Assembly (NCBI GenBank): GCA_045661345.1
Contig: JAZRFM010000018.1
Span: 13,346 to 77,345, forward strand
Length of the DNA: 64,000 bases
Source of the DNA: RUG12461 sp045661345
Lineage (GTDB): Bacteria; Bacillota; Clostridia; Lachnospirales; Lachnospiraceae
Direction of reading: 5' to 3'
Each line of letters begins with the position of its first letter. Position 1 is the first letter of the stretch. A program made the translations under genes and the position numbers. Below, in pieces: positions 34,429-42,489 of this stretch. The notes beneath the pieces were generated by a model that ran no database searches, had not been told where the DNA came from, and saw only the letters and a program-made list of their open reading frames with translations.

Positions 34429-36315
34429 TTGAGCACATCGGAAGATTATCTGGATCAACTCCTCAGCGGGATGACCGATGATGAAAAAAAACGACAGGAA
34501 TCTGTTTCTGACGAAGACTTTCTGCAGGAAATTGACGAAGGTCTTGCCGGTGACCTTGACAAGGACGGCAATTCCGACGGACTGCTGAAGGACTTTGAAA
34601 AGGAACTGAATGTCCCTGACGATGATTTTCTGTTTTCCGACGGGAACGATCCCTTCGCGGGAGACGGTGCACCCATTTCGTTTCAGAATCTGGATGAGCT
34701 GATCAGCCTTTCCAGGGAGGAAACGGACGATTCCATCGAAAACATGAAGCCCACCAGCTCCCGTGCTTCCGGTGAAAATTTTGACCTGGGTCTTTCCCCT
34801 TCCGAGAAAGAAATGGACACTTCCGAAGTACCGGAAGACATCCTGAACCTCATGGAAAGCGTGGAGGAGACCACGGGACAGATCGCGCAGGAAGAGCCAA
34901 AGGAAGAGGACGATTCTGCGGAAGCTGCCCCTGCAGCAGAAGAAAGCAAAGAAGCAGCAGACGGGGCCGAAACAGCGCCTGACAACGATGCAAAAAACGG
35001 TGAGGCTGCAGAGGATCCCGGAGAGTTTTCCGAGCTCGGACTGGAGGAAGCAGCGCCGGCAGATACGCCGGAAGAACCAGGTGAACCGGCGGAGATCTCT
35101 GTGGGGGATGCAGACACGCCCGATGCCGACGAAACGTCTCCGGAGACAGAGTCCCTGGATCCGGCGGAGGTTGCCGCGAAGGCGGCAGCGGAATCCGGGA
35201 TTCAGGATGAAGCGGCACTGGAGGGAGCAGATCCGAACGGTGAGTCGGCAGAGGATCTTTTGAACCTTTTGAACGGGCTGGAAGAAGGAGGAGAGGAGCT
35301 CTCGGATATCGGCGACCTTTTGAACAGGGATTCCGCCGGGGTACAGGAGCTTTCCCAGGAAGAGATAGAGAGTCTCCAGGAAGAGCTGCGGGAAAAGAAC
35401 GCAAAAGAAGGAGACGGGGAAGCAGAAGAAGAGGACGGCAAGAAAAAAAGCGGCCGCAAAAAAAAGAGGGAGAAAAAAGGGCCGGGATTTTTGAAACGGC
35501 TGGCGGCTTTCTTTTTCGACGAGCCGGATCCCGTTGATGATGCTTCCATCGCTGCAGCGGCTTCCAACGGCGTAGCCGAGATCAGCGACGACAACCTGGC
35601 GATTTTGAAAGAGCTGGATGCCGCCGGTGAAGGAGACAACGGCGCAATCGCTCCCGGAGATAAAAAGAAAAAGAAAAAAGAGAAGAAGCCCAAGAAGGAG
35701 AAGCCCAAGAAGGAGCCGAAGCCCAAGAAGGAAAAGAAGCCGAAGAAGGAGAAGAAACCGAAGAAGCCGAAGGAAATCGATACTTCTCCCAAGCTCCCGA
35801 AAAAGCCCGTCATTGTGATCGTGATCTTTGCGATCTCCATTCTGGCGCTCGTTATTGTGGGCATAAAGACCTTCGGAAAGGCAGGATCGGTGCCGGATGC
35901 CCAGAAGGCATACGAGACCGGGGATTATGTGGCGTGCTACAGGGAGCTGTCCGGGATGCAGCTTTCCGAAACGGATCAGGAGCTTTATCAGAAGGCGATG
36001 ATTCTTTCCGCCATCCAGAAGCCTTATCTGGATTATCAGGTGCTGTATAACATGGGCGAATATGAGATGGCATTGGACAGCCTGATCCGTAGTATCGGGC
36101 GCTGTTACAACTATGAGGAGCAGGCAAACGCGCTGCAGCTGACGGATGCCATTGTTGCGCTGCGGGATCAAAGCGCGGCGGAGCTGTCCGGTGTATTCGG
36201 ACTGTCACTGGACGATGCGGTTACGATCTATGGGAACAGGGATCGGGATGACTACACCCTGGCGGTGAAGGATGTGATCCGACGTCTGGGCCTGGAAAAA
36301 GTGGAAGAGGAATAG
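34429..36315 (+). CDS. Uncharacterised membrane protein with long acidic region and lysine-rich stretch
   Basis: A 628-residue protein not assigned to a family. It starts at TTG (CTGGAGGA just upstream). Residues 1-340 are strongly acidic and low-complexity, rich in Glu, Ala, Pro and Ser. A short basic block (KKKSGRKKKREKKGPG) follows, then a lysine/proline repeat tract (about 35657-35775, units like KKPKKEK) directly before a single membrane span (VIVIVIFAISILALVIVGI). About 140 residues after the span look helical and repeat-like (AYETGDYVACYREL, NMGEYEMALDSL: TPR-like). By the positive-inside rule the acidic part is cytoplasmic. The gene is isolated between cheV and hisH. Confidence 0.8.
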   Translation: MSTSEDYLDQLLSGMTDDEKKRQESVSDEDFLQEIDEGLAGDLDKDGNSDGLLKDFEKELNVPDDDFLFSDGNDPFAGDGAPISFQNLDELISLSREETDDSIENMKPTSSRASGENFDLGLSPSEKEMDTSEVPEDILNLMESVEETTGQIAQEEPKEEDDSAEAAPAAEESKEAADGAETAPDNDAKNGEAAEDPGEFSELGLEEAAPADTPEEPGEPAEISVGDADTPDADETSPETESLDPAEVAAKAAAESGIQDEAALEGADPNGESAEDLLNLLNGLEEGGEELSDIGDLLNRDSAGVQELSQEEIESLQEELREKNAKEGDGEAEEEDGKKKSGRKKKREKKGPGFLKRLAAFFFDEPDPVDDASIAAAASNGVAEISDDNLAILKELDAAGEGDNGAIAPGDKKKKKKEKKPKKEKPKKEPKPKKEKKPKKEKKPKKPKEIDTSPKLPKKPVIVIVIFAISILALVIVGIKTFGKAGSVPDAQKAYETGDYVACYRELSGMQLSETDQELYQKAMILSAIQKPYLDYQVLYNMGEYEMALDSLIRSIGRCYNYEEQANALQLTDAIVALRDQSAAELSGVFGLSLDDAVTIYGNRDRDDYTLAVKDVIRRLGLEKVEEE

Positions 36316-36325
36316 GGACAGACGG

Positions 36326-36964
36326 ATGATCGCAATCGTGGATTATGATGCCGGAAATTTAAAAAGTGTGGAAAAGGCGCTGCGTTTTCTCGGTGCTAAG
36401 ACGTGTGTCACGCGGGATTTCAGGGAGATCCGTTCGGCGGACGCACTGGTGCTGCCGGGAGTCGGCGCCTTTGGTGTTGCTATGGATCGCCTGAAGGAAT
36501 TGGAGCTGGATAAGGCGATCTGTGCATTTGTACAGGGGGGAAGGAAGCCGTTTCTCGGGATCTGCCTCGGACTGCAGCTTTTGTTTTCCGGGAGTGAGGA
36601 AAGTGAAGGAGTCGAAGGCTTATCCCTTCTGCCGGGAGAGATTGTCCGGATCCCGGAGGGAGAAGGGCGGAAAATCCCGCACATCGGATGGAACTCCCTG
36701 ACCTTTCCGGCAGAGGGAAAGCTGTTTCAAGGTCTCATGAGAGAGCCTTATGTATACTTTGTGCATTCCTATTATCTGAGAGCACTGGACAGGCAGATTG
36801 TGACGGCCAAGACGCAGTACGGACCGGCGCTGGATGTCTCGGTGGAGAAAGAGAATCTCTTTGCCTGCCAGTTTCATCCGGAAAAAAGCGGCCGTGTGGG
36901 CCTTACGATTCTGCGGAATTTTTTGAACATGACAGAGGAGAGGCAGGTGGATCATGCACACTAA
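36326..36964 (+). CDS. hisH: Imidazole glycerol phosphate synthase, glutaminase subunit
   Basis: A 212-residue class I glutamine amidotransferase supplying ammonia to HisF in histidine synthesis. The nucleophile Cys lies in FLGICLGLQLL near 78, and the His-Glu pair in CQFHPEKSG near 184. It lies 10 bases after the preceding gene and overlaps hisF by 11 bases. No other his gene is in the window. Confidence 0.95.
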   Translation: MIAIVDYDAGNLKSVEKALRFLGAKTCVTRDFREIRSADALVLPGVGAFGVAMDRLKELELDKAICAFVQGGRKPFLGICLGLQLLFSGSEESEGVEGLSLLPGEIVRIPEGEGRKIPHIGWNSLTFPAEGKLFQGLMREPYVYFVHSYYLRALDRQIVTAKTQYGPALDVSVEKENLFACQFHPEKSGRVGLTILRNFLNMTEERQVDHAH

Positions 36965-37748
36965 GAGGATCATTCCCTGCCTGGATATTAACCGCGGCAG
37001 AGTGGTAAAAGGGGTCAATTTTGTAAACCTGAGGGATGCGGGGGATCCGGTTCAAGTGGCCGAAGCCTATGACGCACAGGGCGCTGACGAGCTGGTGTTT
37101 CTGGATATTACCGCATCCTCGGATGCAAGGGAAACGGTTGTGGATCTCGTGCGCCAGGTGGCGGAGAGGGTTTTCATTCCCTTTACGGTGGGAGGCGGGA
37201 TTCGAACTACAGAGGATTTCCGCGCCATCCTGCGGGAGGGGGCGGATAAGATTTCCGTGAATTCCGCCGCCATTGACCGGCCGGCGCTGATCTCGGAAGC
37301 GGCGGACAAATTCGGGAGCCAGTGTGTGGTGTTGGCCATTGATGCAAAGCGCAGAGAGGACGGCGGCTGGAATATCTACAAGCATGGCGGACGCCTGGAC
37401 TGCGGGATTGATGCGGTGGAATGGGCAATCCGGGGAGAGAAGCTGGGAGCCGGAGAGATCCTCCTGACCAGTATGGACTGTGACGGTACGAAGGCAGGAT
37501 TTGATCTCGCCCTGACAAAAGAGGTTGCGTCTGCGGTGGGGATTCCCGTGATCGCATCCGGCGGCGCGGGCACCATGAATCATTTTTACGATGCGCTGAC
37601 GACGGGGATGGCGGATGCGGCGCTTGCGGCTTCCCTGTTTCATTACAAGGAGCTTTCGATTCCGGATCTGAAATCTTATCTGGCGAAGAAAGGACTGCCC
37701 ATGCGGCTGACCAATCCCGATCCATCGCCCTTTACCGAGGTGGGCTAG
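36954..37748 (+). CDS. hisF: Imidazole glycerol phosphate synthase, cyclase subunit
   Basis: A 264-residue TIM barrel that closes the imidazole ring and releases AICAR. The two catalytic aspartates are in IPCLDINRGRVVKG near 11 and LLTSMDCDGTKAGF near 177-ish strand six. It overlaps hisH by 11 bases, matching the HisHF complex, and the ung gene begins 2 bases after its stop. Confidence 0.96.
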   Translation: MHTKRIIPCLDINRGRVVKGVNFVNLRDAGDPVQVAEAYDAQGADELVFLDITASSDARETVVDLVRQVAERVFIPFTVGGGIRTTEDFRAILREGADKISVNSAAIDRPALISEAADKFGSQCVVLAIDAKRREDGGWNIYKHGGRLDCGIDAVEWAIRGEKLGAGEILLTSMDCDGTKAGFDLALTKEVASAVGIPVIASGGAGTMNHFYDALTTGMADAALAASLFHYKELSIPDLKSYLAKKGLPMRLTNPDPSPFTEVG

Positions 37749-37750
37749 AC

Positions 37751-38428
37751 ATGGCTGCGATTGACAATGACTGGCTGGAACCCCTTTCCGGGGAATTTCA
37801 AAAACCGTATTACAGCAGGCTCTATGCCTTTGTCCGTCAGGAGTATCGGGAGCATGTGATCTATCCTCCGGCGGACGACCTCTTTCAGGCATTTCATCTG
37901 ACGCCCCTTTCCAAAGTGAAAGTGGTGATCCTGGGGCAGGATCCTTATCACGAGCCGGGACAGGCGCACGGGCTTTGCTTTTCCGTGAAGCCCGGCGTTG
38001 AGGCACCGCCGTCCCTTGTGAATATCTACAAGGAGCTTTCCGACGATCTCGGCTGCCGGATTCCAAACAACGGCTGTCTCGTGAAGTGGGCCGAGGAGGG
38101 TGTCCTGCTTTTGAATACGATTCTGACGGTACGGGCGCATGCGGCGTTCTCTCACAAAGGAAGAGGATGGGAGACCTTTACGGATGCGGCGATCCGCACG
38201 CTGAACGGCGTGGACCGGCCAATCGTGTTTTTGCTGTGGGGACGTCCGGCTCAGGAAAAGAAGGTGCTGCTGAATCATCCCGGGCACCTGATTCTGACGG
38301 CACCCCATCCCAGCCCCCTGTCTGCTTACCGCGGGTTCTTCGGCTGCCGGCATTTCAGTAAGGCAAATGCGTTCCTGACAGAACACGGGATCGAGCCCAT
38401 TGACTGGCAGATTCCGGATTTGCCGTGA
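37751..38428 (+). CDS. ung: Uracil-DNA glycosylase, family 1
   Basis: A 225-residue repair enzyme that removes uracil from DNA. Both family 1 motifs are intact: the water-activating loop GQDPYHEPGQAHG near 62-74 and the DNA-intercalation loop HPSPLSAYRGF near 187. It is coupled to hisF with a 2-base gap, a linkage without obvious functional reason. Confidence 0.96.
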   Translation: MAAIDNDWLEPLSGEFQKPYYSRLYAFVRQEYREHVIYPPADDLFQAFHLTPLSKVKVVILGQDPYHEPGQAHGLCFSVKPGVEAPPSLVNIYKELSDDLGCRIPNNGCLVKWAEEGVLLLNTILTVRAHAAFSHKGRGWETFTDAAIRTLNGVDRPIVFLLWGRPAQEKKVLLNHPGHLILTAPHPSPLSAYRGFFGCRHFSKANAFLTEHGIEPIDWQIPDLP

Positions 38429-38544
38429 TCTTGTCTGTCCTTGTGGAAAATGATAAAAAAAGTTTACTTTGATTTCAGAATTTGTTCATAATTACCTGTT
38501 AGAGTAAAGGTAGTTGAAAAGCAGAAATGAATTTTTTCATAATA

Positions 38545-38574
38545 GCCCCGGTGTTCGGTACACGAACCCGGGGC
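38545..38574 (+). terminator. Strong hairpin, probable terminator of hisHF-ung
   Basis: GCCCCGG pairs with CCGGGGC and GTTCG with CGAAC, with one bulged T and a 5-base loop. The following CTCCTCTTTTC is moderately T-rich. Confidence 0.55.
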
Positions 38575-38623
38575 ACTCCTCTTTTCAGGAAAAATTGGAC
38601 ACTCGTGAAATCTGGTGATATTT

Positions 38624-38653
38624 TTGGAAAAGGACAGCGGACTATGGTACAAT
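38624..38653 (+). promoter_or_regulatory. Probable promoter of the GNAT-like gene
   Basis: TTGGAA (38624-38629) and TACAAT (38648-38653) lie 18 bases apart; no other good promoter is seen in this gap. Confidence 0.5.
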
Positions 38654-38777
38654 AAAAAAGCATGGTACGCTATGTCGAAGGCAATGCCATCCCGAGGAGT
38701 ACGACGGGACGGCAGGAAGATATGGTGCAGCTCCCCGGCGGGACAGAATACGGCACCGTATCGAAAGAGGTTGCATC

Positions 38778-39644
38778 ATGAGCATCACGGAGATTACAAA
38801 AGAGAATGTCAATGCATATACCGATCATTTCCCGGCAGACTTTGCAGATGAGATCGAACGTGAATACTACAGGGGTCTGGTGGGAGAAGATGAGGAAACG
38901 AGTGATGTGACGGCGGTGGTTTTCTGGGAGCTGAGGAATGCAGAGGATGACAACTTACAGACAGAGGCGGAGATCCTCTGGTTTTCGGCAAAGAACGCCG
39001 AAGACGGTGCAGCGCTTTTGAAGGAAATCGAGGAAGTGCCCGAAGTGGATGACGTCAAAAGACTGTATTATGAGATGTCCGAGATCGGCAGCGTAGAGCA
39101 GGAGGCGTTTTCCGCCGCCGGGTTTTCCGCACAGGAGGCAGAAGGCAGAGATGTCTGCGTGACGGTGGAAGAGCTGTCAAAGCTGAAGCTCTCGTTGAGC
39201 AAAATCCCGGATTATATCAAACCCCTAAAGGAAATCTCCTCCCAACAGTTTAAGGCGGGTATCATGACGAGCGTGTTCCACGGGAAATACGGGCTTTTGG
39301 AGGATCTCCCGTTTTTGCCGATTACACGGTTTGATCCGGATCTTTCCTGCTGTATGATCACGGACGAGAAGGTCAACGCCCTTCTTCTGGTACATCAGGA
39401 CAAGACGGGGACTCTGCGGGTGGAACTGCTCTTTGCCATGCAGCCGGATGCCAATGTCCATCTTCTGAATATGATGCGCTACGCCATCAGGACAGCGTCC
39501 GGCATCCGGTCTCCGGAGGACAGGGTGCTGCTCAGACGGCACAACAAAGCGACCGTGCAGCTGGTGGGAAAGCTGTTCCCGGGGAGGAAGGGCGCATCCG
39601 TGGTCAGAGGCGACAAGAGGTGCACACATGAGCAGCTGTTTTGA
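38778..39644 (+). CDS. Uncharacterised protein, possibly GNAT fold
   Basis: A 288-residue soluble protein with a GAAAGAGG ribosome site. The chain looks like two similar alpha/beta halves: residues 1-130 end in a segment about a 'GFSAQEAEGRDVCVTVEEL' motif that is common at the end of GNAT acetyltransferase domains, and 150-288 has strands such as CCMITDEKVNALLLVHQ and TLRVELLFAMQPD with a helix pattern similar to that fold. The acetyl-CoA loop (Q/RxxGxG/A) is not evident, so activity is doubtful. No close family recognised. Confidence 0.7.
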   Translation: MSITEITKENVNAYTDHFPADFADEIEREYYRGLVGEDEETSDVTAVVFWELRNAEDDNLQTEAEILWFSAKNAEDGAALLKEIEEVPEVDDVKRLYYEMSEIGSVEQEAFSAAGFSAQEAEGRDVCVTVEELSKLKLSLSKIPDYIKPLKEISSQQFKAGIMTSVFHGKYGLLEDLPFLPITRFDPDLSCCMITDEKVNALLLVHQDKTGTLRVELLFAMQPDANVHLLNMMRYAIRTASGIRSPEDRVLLRRHNKATVQLVGKLFPGRKGASVVRGDKRCTHEQLF

Positions 39645-39725
39645 ACAGGGTGGATACGGTTCACGTTGTTGGTGAAAGATATAGGAAACGAATTCCTTCG
39701 TCCTGCGGATGGAGAGTAACAGTAT

Positions 39726-40331
39726 ATGAATATATATGTGGATTATGACGACTGTCTCTGTGAGACGGGAAAGGCTTTTTCCAAACTGGTTTATGAGCTG
39801 TATCATAAGACAGTGCCCTATGAACAGATGCACTATTTCAATCTTCAAAAGTCCTTTGGTCTGACCGGGGAAGAGTACGATGACCTTCTGATCCGCGGGC
39901 ATGAAGAGGAGGTGCTTTTATCCATCGAGGAGACACCGGGCGCTTCTGCCGTCATCCATGAATGGCTTCGCCGCGGGCACCAGGTTTCGATCATCACGGG
40001 ACGGCCTTACAATGCGTATGAAGCATCCCGGGCGTGGCTTGATAACCACGGGTTTTCGGACGTCAGGCTGTACTGTCTGAATAAATACGGCAGGGAGAAT
40101 TTCCTGAAGGGCAGCGACTACAGCCTGGAGCTGGAGGATTATCTGAAGATGCATTTTGACCTGGCCGTTGAGGACTCGGCATTGGCGTTCAAATTCTTTG
40201 ACCATCTGCCGGCGCTCAGGGTTTTTGTGATCGACAGACCCTGGAACCGGGACGCCGTGTTTCCAAATGATCATTACACCAGATGCCAGAGCTGGGAAAA
40301 CATCCGCGAACTCACACAGAGAGGCTTATGA
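39726..40331 (+). CDS. HAD-family nucleotidase-like protein (5'-nucleotidase, YqfW type)
   Basis: A 201-residue HAD phosphatase. Motif I is IYVDYDDCLCETG (Asp nucleophile near residue 6-8), motif II SIITGRPYNAYEA near 92, and motif IV HFDLAVEDSALAF near 147. The arrangement matches the small NT5C-like 5'-nucleotidases such as B. subtilis YqfW. GGAGAGTAA precedes the ATG. Substrate unknown. Confidence 0.8.
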   Translation: MNIYVDYDDCLCETGKAFSKLVYELYHKTVPYEQMHYFNLQKSFGLTGEEYDDLLIRGHEEEVLLSIEETPGASAVIHEWLRRGHQVSIITGRPYNAYEASRAWLDNHGFSDVRLYCLNKYGRENFLKGSDYSLELEDYLKMHFDLAVEDSALAFKFFDHLPALRVFVIDRPWNRDAVFPNDHYTRCQSWENIRELTQRGL

Positions 40332-40437
40332 CATACTCCCTGTACGGCGCGGGGAGTATGGAGGAACTGATAAAAAACACTTGAAAAAAAGAGATTTGCA
40401 TAGTAATATGAAAGTAGGCGAATAGCAACTGTTAGCC

Positions 40438-40474
40438 ATCGACAGGGAAGTCGATGAGACAATCAAAGGAGTGA
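40438..40474 (+). promoter_or_regulatory. CsrA-type hairpin and Shine-Dalgarno site in leader of FliD-like gene
   Basis: ATCGAC (40438-40443) pairs with GTCGAT (40450-40455), presenting AGGGAA as a hexaloop. A GGA in a hairpin loop within an ACAGGGAAG context is the classical CsrA site. A second GGA lies in the ribosome site (AAAGGAGTG, 40466-40474). This two-site arrangement resembles the flagellin leader of B. subtilis, where CsrA blocks translation. Confidence 0.6.
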
Positions 40475-40478
40475 TGAA

Positions 40479-41240
40479 ATGAATGTGAATAACAGTTTCA
40501 ACAACAGTATGTACGGCGCGATTTTCGGGAACGGCAATAGTACCAGCAGCGGCATGTATGGCATTGACTTTTCCCAGTACGCGTCCCTCAAGAACGGAAG
40601 CTTCAAGACAGCGCTGAAAGCGTATTATGCATCCGATGCTTCCAAAAAGAGCAATTCCACGGATGCGGAGAAGACCGCTTCCGGGAAGGACACCACGCAG
40701 TCGCTGACACGGATTCAGACCTCTGCGAAGGAATTGTCCGAGAGTGCCACAGCGCTGCTCGCAGGTGGCAAAAAATCGGTCTTTGCCACGGAGAAGACAA
40801 AGGACAGCAGCGGCAATGAATACGACTCCTACAAGTATGATACCGACAAGATCTACAAGGCTGTAAAGGGATTCGTGGATTCCTACAACTCCATGATCGA
40901 GAATACGGTTTCCACCCGTACCGGCAATATCGCCACCGCTACAGCCGGCATGATCAACATGACCGATGAAAACAAGGGTCTGCTGGCTTCCATCGGTATT
41001 TCCGTCAGTGCGACAGATTATAAGATGACGCTGGACGAGGAGGATTTCAAAAAGGCGGATATGAGCACCGTCAAAGCGCTGTTCAATTCCACCGGTTCCT
41101 ACGGGTATCAGGTTTCTGCCAAGGCATCCATGGTCAACTACTATGCGCAGAACGAGATCACGAAGGCCAGCAATTACAGCGGATCCGGAAATTACAGCTT
41201 CTACAATGTCAACGGATCCATGTTCAACTCCTGGACGTAA
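40479..41240 (+). CDS. Short FliD-like flagellar protein
   Basis: A 253-residue protein, rich in Ser, Asn, Thr and Tyr. Residues about 125-210 resemble the C-terminal conserved part of the filament cap protein FliD: IYKAVKGFVDSYNSMIE, NKGLLASIGISVS, TLDEEDFKKADMSTVKALF. The first 60 residues are Ser/Asn-rich without signal peptide, as in flagellar export substrates. Full FliD is usually more than 400 residues, so this is a short variant or paralogue and not the main cap. It stands alone between its leader and a terminator. Confidence 0.7.
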   Translation: MNVNNSFNNSMYGAIFGNGNSTSSGMYGIDFSQYASLKNGSFKTALKAYYASDASKKSNSTDAEKTASGKDTTQSLTRIQTSAKELSESATALLAGGKKSVFATEKTKDSSGNEYDSYKYDTDKIYKAVKGFVDSYNSMIENTVSTRTGNIATATAGMINMTDENKGLLASIGISVSATDYKMTLDEEDFKKADMSTVKALFNSTGSYGYQVSAKASMVNYYAQNEITKASNYSGSGNYSFYNVNGSMFNSWT

Positions 41241-41285
41241 TTATTTTCAGGAACAGAACAGTTTCTGAGCGGACGAGTGAACGGA

Positions 41286-41313
41286 GCCCTGCCGCAGATG
41301 CGGCGGGGCTTTT
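41286..41313 (+). terminator. Rho-independent terminator after FliD-like gene
   Basis: GCCCTGCCGC and GCGGCGGGGC pair across AGAT with one G-U pair, then TTTT. It lies before the tgt start codon, which excludes the longer upstream start for tgt. Confidence 0.85.
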
Positions 41314-41339
41314 CATGTGCGCGGGAGGACAGGAATCAG

Positions 41340-42485
41340 ATGAGTGCACAGTACGAACTTTTAAAGCAGGAAGGACGTGCAAAGCGCGGTGTATTTCATA
41401 CGGTGCACGGGGATATACAGACCCCCGTGTTTATGAATGTGGGGACCGTGGCTGCCATCAAAGGGGCTGTCAGTACGGAGGATCTGAAGGCCATCGGCAC
41501 ACAGGTGGAGCTTTCCAATACCTATCATCTCCACGTCAGAACCGGGGATCAGCTGATCCACGAGCTCGGCGGTCTGCATCGCTTTATGAACTGGGACAGA
41601 CCGATCCTTACGGATTCCGGCGGCTTCCAGGTGTTTTCTCTGGCGGGGCTCCGTTCCATCAGGGAAGAGGGTGTGACCTTCCGCTCCCACATTGACGGGC
41701 ATAAGATATTTATGGGACCGGAAGAGAGTATGCAGATCCAGTCCCATCTTTCTTCCACCATCGCCATGGCGTTTGATGAGTGTCCGCCGGCTCTTGCGGA
41801 ACGCAGCTATGTGGAGGACAGCGTGGCACGCACGACGCGGTGGCTGTACCGCTGCAAAGCGGAAATGGCGCGGCTCAATGCAAAAGAGGATACGATCAAT
41901 CCCAGGCAGATGCTGTTTGGCATCAACCAGGGAGCCATCTATCCCGACATCCGTATTGAACATGCAAAGCAGATTTCCGAGCTGGATCTCGACGGCTACG
42001 CGGTGGGCGGTCTGGCCGTGGGGGAGACACATGAGCAGATGTATGCGACCCTGGAAGAGACGGTGCCCTATCTGCCTCTGGAGAAGCCGACCTATCTGAT
42101 GGGGGTGGGGACGCCGGTCAATATTCTGGAATCCGTGGAACGGGGAATCGATTTTTTCGACTGTGTTTATCCTTCCAGAAACGGACGCCACGGACACGTC
42201 TATACAAACCGTGGGAAGAAAAACCTCTTCAATCAAAAGTATGAAAAGGATCTCAGACCCATTGAGGAGGGGTGCGGATGTCCTGCCTGCAAAGCAGGCT
42301 ATTCCCGCGCTTATATCAGACATCTTCTGAAAGCGAAGGAGATGCTGGGGCTGCGTTTCTGTGTCCTTCACAACCTGTATTTTTACAATCATCTGATGGA
42401 AGAAATCCGGGATGCGCTGGATGCGGGAACATTTACATCATACAAGAAGCAGAAGGTGGCTGCACTTTCCGCGGAACAGGGATGA
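41340..42485 (+). CDS. tgt: Queuine/preQ1 tRNA-ribosyltransferase
   Basis: A 381-residue enzyme exchanging guanine 34 for preQ1 in tRNAs with GUN anticodons. The ATG at 41340 is chosen because an upstream GTG would begin before a terminator; AGGACAGGA precedes it. Catalytic aspartates lie in LTDSGGFQVFSL and in DCVYPSRNGRHG; the zinc site is CGCPACKAGYSRAYIRH (three Cys, one His). The next gene begins 4 bases after its stop. Confidence 0.97.
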   Translation: MSAQYELLKQEGRAKRGVFHTVHGDIQTPVFMNVGTVAAIKGAVSTEDLKAIGTQVELSNTYHLHVRTGDQLIHELGGLHRFMNWDRPILTDSGGFQVFSLAGLRSIREEGVTFRSHIDGHKIFMGPEESMQIQSHLSSTIAMAFDECPPALAERSYVEDSVARTTRWLYRCKAEMARLNAKEDTINPRQMLFGINQGAIYPDIRIEHAKQISELDLDGYAVGGLAVGETHEQMYATLEETVPYLPLEKPTYLMGVGTPVNILESVERGIDFFDCVYPSRNGRHGHVYTNRGKKNLFNQKYEKDLRPIEEGCGCPACKAGYSRAYIRHLLKAKEMLGLRFCVLHNLYFYNHLMEEIRDALDAGTFTSYKKQKVAALSAEQG

Positions 42486-42489
42486 AAAC

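Larger units (their letters stand above)
38429..38777 (+). other. Intergenic region with hairpin and promoter
   Basis: A 349-base gap with no credible gene. It holds an AT-rich stretch after ung, a strong hairpin (38545-38574) and a promoter (38624-38653), then a leader of about 115 bases before the next start codon. The only open frame of note here lacks a ribosome site. Confidence 0.7.

Noticed and set aside
38615..38851. 78-residue open frame before the GNAT-like gene
   Set aside because: It starts within the promoter, has no Shine-Dalgarno and overlaps the next gene.
40332..40360. Hairpin CATACTCCC/GGGAGTATG after the HAD gene as terminator
   Set aside because: A good 9-base stem but no T tract on either side; function undetermined.
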